From Paracentrotus lividus (lineage: Eukaryota; Echinodermata; Echinoidea; Camarodonta; Echinidae), in NCBI GenBank assembly GCA_940671915.1, contig CALNVZ010003429.1:21159730-21223729 (forward strand): a stretch of 64,000 nt of DNA, written 5' to 3'. This document shows positions 33,701 to 47,632 of this stretch, in pieces (the stretch's first letter is position 1; every line of letters starts with the position of its first letter). The position numbers and the translations under genes were made by a program. The notes beneath the pieces were generated by a model. That model searched no databases and had not been told where the DNA came from. It saw only the letters and a list, made by a program, of their open reading frames with translations.

Positions 33701-36700
33701 GTTATTGATTCATATAAACAAAAATTAGACTGTGTGTCATTTTGTAATTTTATGCAAATTAGGCAATTGAGCTTAGGGGGCCCATATTACCTGCATGTAC
33801 CCTACTGTGAATTTGTTAATTTACTAACAATACGTTACAAAAGGAAATAAATAACTAACTAAGTAACACAATATTTGATAAGAGGTTCACAATTAACAAT
33901 CATTTGAAGTCAAATTAAAAGTTTTTCCAGGGCAATTGCATTTAGATCCACCCACCTTTAATCGACCCCACTTCTCATCTTGAGAGTTTTTTAACTGGGA
34001 AGACATGCCGCCTCTATGAGGTTGAGAGTTACACAATGGAATCTTTTGACAAATAATTATAAGGATAATACTGGTGGCTTCTTCATTGGTGACGCCCAAA
34101 GCTCTTTTGTTCGAAATGTTGACTAGTGGACAGGCTGAATTTACTTCAATATGCTACGTTTCAGCCGACCAGTCAACTGCAACGAGTAGCAGAAAGAGGT
34201 TTGAACGTCACTCGTGAAGAAGTTTACACTTTTGTTATTATGGTCAAAAGATTAATTTTGTATACCTCTTATCCTCAATAGAGGCGGCTGGTCTTTTTAG
34301 TTCGAAAACTCCCAAATGAATAGTTTAGAACCATAAACCATTACACCATCAGCACGGCATAACACTTTTGTTCTTTATACATTCACAATTTGAAACATTA
34401 TTATTTCTTACTTGTTCTTTCACCGAGATGATGGCTTCTTCCAGCTTTTCTGGAATCATCTTGCATCTGTTATTTATTTTTTATTTTTTAAGAGTTAAAC
34501 GAAATTAATTCAGGTTTATAATGGAATCGCCATTCTGCAATGGGTCTTATATAAACGTTAACGTTTGTATAACGACTTTCGTGATCATTTTACCACTCCC
34601 ATCCCCTCCCGGTATTTCGCACATGTCGAAGAAGTCAAATAAAGTCTCTTTGAGAGAGATTGGGATAGAAACGGAGAAAACGATGAGGGGGTTGATACGC
34701 TAAAGATCACGTTGTCTAAATATCATTCATCCATGCAGACATGATAGCCTGTATAGCTATAAAAATAAAGAGCACCAGTAATTTCTATGTTTCGCCCAAC
34801 ATATCATATATCAAATATAGGTATTAGGTGTAGCTGTACTTGGTTGTATCGTCCATCATACACCAGGCGCGGATCCACGGGACCTACATCTATCTTGGCC
34901 CTCCCTCGTCACCCCCTCCCCCGAAAAACATGGGGTTTGATAATCTAAAATTCAAAGTTTGGGGTCTACAATAATCGGAAATTCGAATGTTGGGCCCTTG
35001 CTACAAACCTGGATCCGCGCCTGTACCAATTGAACTTTTGGACTTTGATTTGTAATCATATTATTATTTGCGTCACCAAAATGCACTAATCCTACTGCTT
35101 TGCTTTTATCAGATATCATGACATGCCATCTCTCAATGCACAGCACATCAAATCTATACAAACAATTCGTTTGTGTAATCAGCAGCGCCCGTCATGTCGT
35201 GTTTGAGTGGCTGTATAGTTAAATTCTCACATATTTTGCTGACCCCCCCCCCCTGAAACATTTTATAAAATTATATCCGACCTGCTTTTATTTTAACACC
35301 AACTCGCTTGTCACTAGAACAATAATAGAAAGTGGTTTTCCCATACTCACCGGTCATCTGTTGGTATAACCACGAGGTTATCGGTTCCAATCCCCATAAA
35401 GACTGCACCCTTTACGAACGAGTAATGGCTCTAGGAAATGACAGAAAGGTATGTGACGAGGTCGACACTTAAAGCGACGAGTTAGTTATTATTGTTAAGG
35501 TCGAGTTTGTATATTAATGGATTCGAGACCAGTGCAGAAAATGTGGTTACATTGAACGTGAGGTCGATGTCGATGTATCTTTCCAGTAAAAGAAAATGTC
35601 TGACAGAGTTACTTATTACATCCCATAGATGGAGGACCAGGGACGGATGTACTGAGGAGAAGGCGCATCGTAACAAAAGTGGGGGCTTGTCCGGGAATCA
35701 CTTCTCCCAAAATTATTTAGTGAATGAATATCATTACTATAATTTTAACTCTTTAACCAAGTTGCGGATGGAAATTAATTTATAGCAAAAAAAAGAGCAG
35801 ACTTTCTTTTAAAATCTTTTAAAATGGTATGAAATAGTCTTTCATGGTGTAAATGACGGGAAATCGATCCATAGGCACAATACAATCAACTGTGCTATTT
35901 GCAAAGCCTATACTGCAAGCAATCAAGAGAAAATGGATTATTACGATTGTATAGATAATAAGTACAATTGCACGAAAACGTGTCCGTGACACGCTAAGTT
36001 TGAAATTGAAAAAAAAAAAGGGGGGGGCAAAATTAGACAAAATAAAGACTAAGAGATACCTGATCGGAAACAAATATCTTGAGTGGTTTGGATCCATAGA
36101 TTCCTTGTTGTCTGAACTTTGGGTTGATGCGATATCGGGCAAGGTTGACGGCAAACAGATTCGCCAATGTACCACCTAGAAGAAAGAGATGGAATATTAT
36201 GGTAACAAATAAACAAAATATGAAAGACCAAACGAATTAAAATTGTGAGTGACCGCTGTTTTTATTTGGCGCTCCACTTTAAATGAAAAATAATACAGTT
36301 TTCCCAAAATAAAAGAAAATTTAATTGTCATCTCGCTCAGTCGGCTCTGGTACCTTCGAGCCAATCCCTTTCCCTTTTACATCTAACTCTCTGTTTGTTT
36401 GTTTTTGTTTGTTTTTTTGTGCTGCTGTTTGTTTGTATTTTAAAAAATAATTTTCTGAGACAACTGTTTGATGGAATATATATATGTTTGTTTACCATTT
36501 TGACGAGGAAATGGCGATGCATGATGAAATGAATTAACTTTACTCTGACAAGTTTTGAAAAAGAAGGGTGTCGTTAAAGGGGAGAAAGAAACAGAGGGAC
36601 AATCAGACGAAGGGAGGGAGAGAAAGAGAGAGAGAGTTAGAAAGTGATAGAAAATTTTGAAATTTACCTGGTGTCAAGATCCCATCACCAGACTCGAATC

Positions 36701-37841
36701 CACAAAGATCTCTGATTTTAGATAGGACCTCGTGCTCCATAAGTGTGAAAACTGGAGCATTGTCAAAGGTATACCTGTAAAGGGAATATTATGGCATGAT
36801 GTATATTCATATTATGAAGCCTGCAGTATAGCAATAAATTTTTCTTTCGTTATTACGTTTCCTACCGTTCGAAATAAAGACAGATAGAAGTCATTCTGTA
36901 TTTTTATTCTAATAATACCCTTTTCTTTAATTGATAGTTTTTATGTATCATGTCAGCCTTCTGTTGGATTTGATTCACGATGCGTGAGAGCCTGTTTAAT
37001 CATCCGACAGGGGATGTCCAAATCAGGCATTTGAATCAATGAGACATAAATGTGATATCATGATTCTTACTAAAATGTGTTGAGTGTGTCTGTGATCATA
37101 GCACAAGCCAAACCGAATGTGATATTATGTTAAGCGTGCCTGTTATAGCCAAACAGAATGTGATTTTTACTGAGATGTGTTAAGCGTGCCTGTTATGGCA
37201 CCAGATAAACCGAATGTGACATTATCAGATACTTACTGAGATGTGTTGAGTGTGTCTGTTATCATAGCACCAGCCAAGCCAAATGTGTCCTGACCATTGA
37301 AGTTTGTGTTGAAGTAGTGAGGATGACCTGTTATCAAAACAAGTAAGAACATCACAAATATTTACAATAATTATAGAAAACTTTATGGGAAAAGTTCATT
37401 AAGGAATGCACATGTGGTTAAAAGACCTGGGCGACATCAATCTACTATACTATTATCATGATTACGTTCTATGTTAATTTGATAAACCTAACGAGACATT
37501 GTATACGAAGTTTCTAGTTATCCTCTTCAAGAATGGAGCTCTTAACTCTTCTACGCCCACCACAGTCATCCAAAATAATTTCGCTAAGTCCAGGTAGGTC
37601 AATATTCTTTCTATACTGAAGTGTCGAATATTATCTCAAAATATATCTAAACTTTTGTTGAAATACAAAGATATCGATTTAGAATTTACTTGTTCGTAAC
37701 CATGAAATTAGATTTAGTGTTTGTTGCTTCTATTTCTCCTATCATAACAATACTCATAGATGATTTTCAAGTTATCATAGTCTTTGATACGTCCTTTTCA
37801 ATTAAAATTTTCATTTTTTTTTTTCTCTAGCATGTCTCATC

Positions 37842-37905
<64 letters not shown>

Positions 37906-40900
37906 GAAGTAAGATGGTCTCCTTACTGGATGGACGTGTCATTCATTCGCTCTCGTCTTGCCTATGATTTTAGGTGTTTAAAGTGCATTTGGTGCGGAAC
38001 ATTATATATCAGAAGAAAGATCTTACGACAAGGAGTCCGATGGTGTGCTTTGTTTGACGATTCGTGAACAAAAAAGAAGGATTAATATCAAGTTTGTGTA
38101 CGTTTTTTAGCAAAATTCAAACAAATTTGTTAACCCGAGAGGAGCGTAACGTAAACAACCAAAGGATATACGCGGCATACGCAGGCAACCATTGTTGCGC
38201 ATCATGGGAGTGACTGGCATCTATCTGAAACAATGTAAAGGAGAATCTGCTTTAAAATAGGTGAGTTCATCAGTACCTATTTAGCGAATAAAAACTCTCA
38301 AAGAACTGAGATGAAGACAGAACCAACACAATAAAACCCTGAACGATTGAAATAACAGATTTTAGGATATCGGGGTCTAAAGATGTCTCTTACAAACCAA
38401 TGTGGGCGTGAAAAGTACATAGGGGAATGGAAAATGAGGAGCCAAACCGTGCTTTACACAAATGAGCCCAAAGAGTAAATACCACTAGAACTTGACTAAA
38501 TCGACAAAGAAAAGGTGGGTCAAAAGCAGAAAGGAGAACACTCTATTTTCGTGCTTTTAATGTAGCAACTAACCAAAAAAACTGAAAGAGACAAAGACAC
38601 AATATAGAAGAACTAGAGGAAAGCGTGCTGAAAATGACGGAGTATCACAGATTAGCGAACCCAAGCTCTTCGCAATCATTAGAAACATGAGATATTACTA
38701 CGTATCAAATGTATTTCACTAATACCAAAACTACACCGACAATTAGAGCACGAGTGTATCATATCTTACAAGAGAAAAACCCTATAAAGGCTCAGACAAG
38801 GAAGGGGAAATGTAACGGAGAAGAAGATACTGAAACTTGAAGAACTGACACCGGTGTGCAGATGGTAGAAAAAAACATGTTGAAGATAACCGCGTGTTCT
38901 GGAAAACCATTACCAAGGAAACAAGATCACCATTAGCCAATTGTGATGGAGACAGAAGCAACCGAAAATAGACCAGAAAAAATGGATGAAAGTGCCAGAA
39001 GGAGGAATGAGCGAGAAATCGTGGAACAAAGGCGAAAAAGAAAACTTCATGATGCTTTTCTACTGCAACTGACTTGGCTCACAGAGACTAGGACACATAT
39101 AGGAAGGAATGAGACAGGAGTGCTTGAAAGTAAAGGAGATGACTATCCCTCGGAGAACAAGCCCCTTGCCTGATATGAAACCAAAACATTATCCGTACAA
39201 AATAACTTCAGCGAAACTGAATTGCAGGAGAATGAAGAGAATAAAGCCAAAGGAACTAACCTCGAAAAAGTGTACTCCTTACATCCGATATTGAACACAC
39301 CATGAGCATGATTTGGACGGTGTACCATAGTGCGCGATATGCAAGTCCGTTAGCATCTTCGTGTTTATCTACATATTGATTCACCGTATGAGTATAGTTC
39401 ATACGTCTCTCCTGGAATTTGCTTTGGCAGTACATTTGAAGAACTCGTGAATTCCCTAATAACGATACAAACGAGATAATGGGAAATGAAGTGTATATAA
39501 AAGCAACAATAGGACGATTTCGTTCTGCCGCCGAGGCATGCAATGATCCCGGCTCTTAAACGAAATGTGAATTATTGCTATTGGCCTGCGTAACTAGGTC
39601 CTCAAATACCTTTTTTCTTACATACTCTACATGCGTTCAACCAGTCTATAAGATTAGGCCCGTGATCCTTCTCCATTTCTCCTAGCTGAGATATACACAA
39701 ATTACACAATATCCTGACTGGAGATGTATATCGTGTGCAATGATCCTAGATGATTGTTACTCACCGACCAATTTCTCCCCTACGTTAAATACCTGGTGTT
39801 GTGTCTTCATCAAGACTAATGAAAATTAACAATAAGTCGACTGCATTCCTGGTCACAGTATCCTGCACAGATACATATCACCGAAATATACCAATTCATA
39901 GAAGAGCCCAATCTAGCATCCAGGACCCACTCACAAACGACCTGGCACTGTAATAGTGCATCACTTCACAATCTCTTAATACCACTGCCAATTATCTGAG
40001 TGCTATCAGGAGCGTCCAACAGGCTGCATCTCTTACTTTATAGCTGATGAGGAATCAGTGAATCTAGAACTACAGACTGAATCACAATTTCATTCTTGGT
40101 GACTAATGGTTCATAGTACCACACACTAGTACTTATATTTTCTGCATCAGACGTCAACCACCAAAGAGATCTGTGCAGAGATTACTTACACAAAGAATGT
40201 CTTGTCCTAGCGTCTACTTCCGATCTTGGAGACAAGTACTGCTGTACAGATTCGAGCTACTTCGCGGGTAACAGTGACTACGACAGTATCCTATATGGCC
40301 ATTCGGAAGGCGCAGTTAGTGAGCGAAGCTCACCTCTCTAGATGCACTAATACAAAGTCCCATTGTATACAAAACGCATCTGTAATGTCCGAGGGATGTG
40401 ACTGATCTGCTACCTCTTCATGTTCACATAAGCACATTCTACGACGATATCTGCCCCAATCACCGAGTACATCCATCCTAAATGATAGTTAGAAATTAAC
40501 AGAAGGGAATACGAGAATGATGGTAAGAGCTTGTCAGAAATCCAGCATACAAAGCGATTGAATTACAGCTCAATCCACTCTAACATTTTAGCTATGCACA
40601 CTGCACCTTGCCACAGGGAGTCCTAGACCTTTAATCTTATGAACAACCGAGTAGCAATTGAGAAGTATAATCGGCGACTAGTAATTGGTATAATGTGAGA
40701 CGAAACTACGTATGTTATGAAACATGCATATTCCATCGGAGAACACCAATTAGTCTATCTCGGCTGATATTGAGAACAAGTAACATAATATGCATGGTCT
40801 TTCTGCTACATCTAAATGTATCCCTATCTTCCAACAATTCACGCAGAAAGCACCACTTGCCAACTTCTCCAGTGGGCAGGATATCTTTAAGGCAATATAT

Positions 40901-43900
40901 TAGATAGACGAAAGACCGAAGTGCGTCCATCGACGTAAGTTTATATAATACTGATTGTTTTGGGTGGTGTCCATAGCCGACGACAAGATAAGGTAACAGA
41001 TCAACGCAACCTACAGCACAACTTGACGTATCACACGTTTCCTTAGCCGAGATAATGGCTTATCTAGAATCGCTCCCCGGAGTATTGGTTAAACTACTCA
41101 TCAAACGATTCATGACGAGAAAGTAAATTAAGAGCCCACTTCCACGGTGAGTCACACAGGAAATGGATATGCTAACCAGTCGCAGACGTAGCTAGCAAAA
41201 AATTAGTTATGAACGGACCACGAATCCAAAAGCCAAGGTGCAATCGTCTACCTTCGACCAATCATGCAGAAAAAGTCACCGATGTGATTGCCTTCTGTTT
41301 CCTATGATCTGTTCGACACATCGGAATGGCCTCATCTTACCAAGTGTATAAAACTAGTTGGACGAGAAGTATGAGCTGGAAGCCTAATATCATGCTCATG
41401 AATATATCTAGTCCATACGTTAAGCGCGAATCATTTCAATGATGAGTCAGATGTCTCACTTGCGCACTACAACCTGCCATACTTTAGTCAGAGTTATATA
41501 AGATGTATACATCATACGCTAAATGCTGGTCCTCACAGTCTATGCACCATGGGAGCCATGATTAATAACTGAACCTGCGATTCATTATCCTGCCATGAAG
41601 TACACAATCTCGGCTGGAGGCATCAGGACAGATCGAAGTCCAGTGCGTAGCATTCTGATGATCCCTTCACGAAAATGAAGACGACTGGCTTAAAAGATAG
41701 TGAAACATCAATGTCCAGACCACAGTCTAATTTGAGAGAGCCACGGAACATGTCAAAAGGAACAAAGGCGCAAATTGGCGAAAATGGTATCAACCAGGAT
41801 GGAGTATGCTCCCTAACTCTTCTGGACCTACTAAATGAAAGTATAGAGCAGGACGTACTATCAGGTGTAACTGAAGGGGATTCTTTCTTCAAGTATTGCG
41901 ATGCGTCTAATAGTCAACCAACTAAAGAAGACACTCAGAAGCTTACGCAACTGAAACAGAAAACGGGAAGCTCGCCTACGCAGGGAAATAATGTCTCTGC
42001 AAAAACATCTAATGCAGACCTGCCATCATGTACTAAACAAATGCAAAGAATGCAGGAGGAAGTCTTGGTAGGATTGAAGGAAAACATCAATAACAAAAAC
42101 TGCAGAAAACAAATGGGTGCATGTCGATGGGAGAAGGATGAGGAAATTGGGGGTAATGAAGGGAATCGGAGAGTCCATCATCCAAGATCTCCCCGATTTC
42201 ACATCAAGATCTATTCGATCTTTCAAAAAGAGAGGCCATTCTCTGGCAGCTTAATCTAGTATATGATTCCTGAATAAACACTTGACATCTAAAAGTTTGC
42301 ACTTGAAATTCACTATGTGCTTTTTTGTTAAAGCAATAGTCNNNNNNNNNNNNNNNNNNNNNNNNNTCCCTAACACTTCTAGAAACACACCCGGATAAAG
42401 TTTAAAAGAGAGCCCGCTTCAAGGTGGAATCACATGAGATCCACCATTTCATCATCCCGACACCGCATATCCAATTAACCAACAAAGAACAGAGAAGAAA
42501 AACAGAACCGGCCAAATACTGCAGCATGTCTCCATGAAATGTAACACAGGAATCGACACAAGTCTCCAGTAATCACAACTGCATGAAGACCAAGTCTTCG
42601 AGGAACCACACTCTTAATCAGCCTGAAGAAAAACTATCAGAATGTAAAGGCAAATACCAATGATGACGACCGCCCACATTCCAAAACACTTGACACAAGA
42701 TGTTGCACTACCACGAAATGATCCAGCCCCGTAGTAGCACTCAACTACTAAAAAGGTGAGCCAAATCCCTCCGATATGCAGGGATGAAAATTGCCACTTT
42801 GCGCCGGAGCCAAGACTGTATGTAACAAATTGGATAGAAATGCATTCACCAATCCAAAATGCGAGAACACCAAACCCAAGATACCGGAATCGAAAAGACG
42901 GATCACAATCAAAAGATAGAAGAATACACAAGGATGCTAGCACAGCTAGAGAAAATGGAGAAGGGAAACACGCACATCAAAGAAGATGCCAGGATTAATG
43001 GAAAAGCATTAGACCAGAAATACTCGGAAGACGAAAAACGAGACGCGTATATATTTTTATGAAACTCTCAAGATGAAGATCAACGCTTTTGAAACAACGA
43101 ATCAAGATATACACAAGACTAATGCATTCAACGACAGAACAAACTCTTTCAAAATGGAAATAGAAGAAGTTGTGTTCGTGAAACTACGATCAAAGCAAGA
43201 GAAGTTAAGAAGCCCCACCGACCAGAGGTAAACCGACAGAATAGCTGGAAGGCCCTATCGAAAGTATAATTAGTCATTCACAGACGAAACCTCCATTCGA
43301 GATTACAGTCTGAAAAGGAGACAAATGGACAAACTGTACCAGCTCAAGCAACTGACGGACTGGACATTATTCAGAGCTTCAAAATATTCATAAAGAGCTC
43401 ACAGAACTGAACATAGTCCTGGACCAACGGCCTGTTCAGAATTCTGGAATAAAGAAATTTAGAATCTAGCCAGCGCTCTACATTCCTCTCCCTACATTGA
43501 CCATCAATGACATCACTTAAAGGAGTCCATCACATAATCGAAGCATGGCTGCCCAATCGAGAAGAAACCATACCTCCTATAAACAAAGCAATGACTCAAC
43601 AAAAGCCAAGAACTACGCGCCAATCACATGCCTCCAATACCACACATGTACCAAACGCTACTTACATCCAAACGCTTGCACGGCACCATTGAGCGGCAAT
43701 ATCGACGACAACTGCACGCATGGAATTTCATCACAGACAAGCCTGCCGAAAGCGGAGCAAAAGGGATGCAAGCGAACCATCCTCTCTTGACAAAATAAGC
43801 TATCACCGTGAATCTCGTCAGAGACCAATACGAATAAGTCCTCATCCATGACCATTGTCAGCACTACCAAAGCATCACGACAGGCTACACACCCAAGCTG

Positions 43901-46900
43901 GCATCATCAAAAATTAATGGAGGTGAATATCAAACCCACACATCACACAGTGCATAATCTGAAAGCATATGTGAACACAACTCTGACACTAAACAACAAC
44001 ACGCATTACCTCAATGAAGTAACCGATTCCGGACTCCAAGAGCAGCGGATCATTTCCAGAGATTCATTTGTCCCCCTTACTATTCTGTTCTTCCTGCCTC
44101 TCACCCAGTTCCTCCCTCTTGCAATCTACAAACTTCGCATATAAGATAAAAGAACATATGTTAACGGCGACAGAAATCATTTGTCTACATGCAGATGCAC
44201 CATCACAGCTCTATGCACAACAATAGAATGAACTTCAAAGTCTACTAATCACCATTAGATTAAACATATTTCACCAGCATGACATTCGATGAAATTGCCA
44301 TTGAACAATGTGCTAAGAATACATTATCTCGCGAAGCCAGGTCGACACATAGAGTGAAATACTCCCCCCTATCACCACGAGGAAAGTACAATCCAAGGAA
44401 CTGACGAATGAAATCTCCACCTACAAATACCCTTCGGCATGCTATAGAGAGCAATGAGACAAGCATCAGCCACAATCCGTAATGAAAGAGATACCAAAAC
44501 AACTACAATATATCCAACAAACCTGCTGAGCTCATTATGAAATCTGAACTTTAATCGCCCAAAAACAACCAAGATGAGCGCTATCAATACACTTGCTATC
44601 CCCACTTGCCACAGGTATAGTTTGCGAATAAAAACTCGGAAAAATCGAGATATACGACGGGCCGCATGTCCCATGACAAGGAAGCAATTACAATGCACAG
44701 ACCTACACCAAACAAAGCCGCCTGTCCTTGAACAGGTTGTATCCCCCCGCGACCTGCCTGACAGAAGACCGCCGTCCCTTCAGCCCACGATAGAAACGCT
44801 ATCGGACACTCATCGGACTCTTCAATACAGCCTTGCCCAACATCTACCTACTCCCAGTCCCACAGCACCTCACATTCCGACAAACCCATATCTCCACACA
44901 CTTGCACACAACGCCCAGCCAATTTACTCCAACACCCGAAACAAGCATTAAGAACATTGACATACTCACCCAGATTAGCCTCTACCCCACTGCGGGAAAA
45001 ACACGAGCAACAGACTCACACACCCGTTCCTCTCGAACACAAAGATGCAGCACCACCAATCCTCAGCCGCCAAAAACGTCTTACCACGCGTCACCCACGC
45101 AAACACAACAATCCGACATCGCCACGATTCTGACCAACCAAAAGAACACCCCACGGATGAGCTAAAGTCCTGCTGGGCTCCTGAAAGGAGAACACGCAAG
45201 GCTTAATTTAGCCACTCACAACACCACTAATCCACAGACCACGGCCATATGCAAACACCCATTCTGCCAAATCACGCACTGTAGAGGCACACGTGCCAAG
45301 AGACTGCGGTGGAACCCAGAACCCGAGACTCTAACTGCCGCCACCTCTCCGCACCTTCAGACTGCCCCCATCCTTGGCCCAAAACAAATAATCCAGACGA
45401 CATACTAACGCATTGCCCACAGCACATATACCACTGGCAATTCTCACAACCGGGATCGTCGCGACCTCAAGCATGTCGACCATCCCATGGAACATCCAGC
45501 CACAGACAAACACACCTTCGCTCGATAAACAACATATATCTGGAACCGCGCATAACGACAATAGAGCCATCAACTTTACACAAGGCCACGACATCATCGT
45601 CCAAGAGAGGGAAACAAACGTAACATCCACTCCACACGTATCCCTTCCCCCTCACGACATAAACATCGCAGTCCAAGAAACTCAAGCGGCCTACACAATA
45701 TCCAAGACCCTTGAGGACTCCGACCGCATCGAACATGAATGTCGAACGCCAAGGCCACGAGTCACCCGCGTCGATAACCTTGTCCGCGTCACACGCGGGC
45801 ATTGGTACAAAAGGTAACGAAGATGTCTCTCCATCACCAAGATCTCCCGAAGCGATCAGCATCTACCCGAACTCTCTCAAAAAGACACCATTCTCCGGGC
45901 ACCAACCGTAAGAAAATGATCGGAACAAAAAACACTGCACACTAAGCAAAGGGCACTGAAAAATCACCCTTTTGCCTTTGTCTAAATGCAAATACCATAT
46001 ATATAAGGGAGAATACATGTTACGCGACTTTGATTCCGGTTACGATAATAAATAAAAAATAATAATTAATAATAATTCAATACACTAATATAAGCATGAG
46101 AAATGTATAACTAATAATAATAATGAATTAATGATTAAATTAACACCAGCAAGTATATTCGATACAGGTCGCACTAGGCATCTCGAATGAGAATAACGCA
46201 AAGCTCTCAGCTTCCCCGAACAAAAAATTTGCCATATCCCAATAAATGTAAATGAGCAACCCCATAAATGCACCACAAATGTGAGAATTTATATTATGAC
46301 AAGATTGGCCTTTCCTCATTATAAGCGTATATCACTATTAAGCAGAGAGTTCATATCAATAATATGCTATATCACTATCTAAAATGTATCCAATATGTTA
46401 CAGGCTGAATTCGAGATAAATAAGCATTATACTTTTCAACACAATATGACCGGTTGAATGCCAATGTTGGTCTGTATCTGATATTTACAAACTCTGAGAT
46501 ATCCTCTTCCTTCAGTTAATTAATCTCCAATTAACAAACTTCTCTGTCTCGCCCTGGCGTGTTCTGTCCTTATGCAGAGTCTATGTTCCGTTGCTTTGTT
46601 GAATGCCCGTGTTCCTATTCTGAAATTGAGCAACAAGAAAATCTGGTGAGCAGAAATTTCAGTGGTGGAATAGGTATATCGATAAAAATTGCATCGAACC
46701 CGTTACATCTTTATCTGCTAAAAGGTACAGCGTTGAAAGTATTCCGACTAAAATACCATAGAGAAACTCATGCTCATTTAACACACCATGCTCTAACTCT
46801 GCTTGCTTAATGGCATTGGGGCAAAATATTACATCTATACCAGGTGTGTGTAAATCTATGAACATCCAAAAATACACGAATTACTACGTATCTTCTGGAA

Positions 46901-47539
46901 TATATTTAAATTTAGTCTACCAAAAAGATGCCAAATGCTAATTTCCTACTAAAACACTATCGATGCTTATATAAAGAGTTCCAATCCCTTTATAATTCAA
47001 CGCCGAAGACTAACAACATGTATAAAACCACATCTGAGTAATCGAGAGAGAACCTAAAACCACTTCAATGATAATAACATTTCACGCTTGATCAAAGAGT
47101 TTCGTAGACTGTTGTGTATGCTTTGGATTCCTATTTTGGTTAATGCCCATTCTTTGAGACGTTCTTTAAATTGCACAATGCCACCAAATTATACCGCCAT
47201 ACTTGATCACCATGCTCTATATTTTATTAACACATTATGATTTCAAAACATAATCGATATTCTCGCGCAATTAGTTGCACCCAGTTGGTATATTATCACA
47301 CATCGACTTACCAGTTCGTTATTTGCACACTAGTTTGTCAATTTCAAATCTTCTTCAAACCCTGTATAACGGGTTTATACCGTATACAGGTACTGATTGG
47401 GAACCCTCAGTATTCAGTCCTATCCATTTTCAAAACGCGACTCCTTCCGCAACGTGATCAAAGATTTAATCCCAAATCAATCCCTCTCTGTCATCTCTCT
47501 CCTTTTTTAAGGAAAAATACGGACTTGATCCTGTTTATC

Positions 47540-47593
<54 letters not shown>

Positions 47594-47596
47594 TTG

Positions 47597-47632
<36 letters not shown>

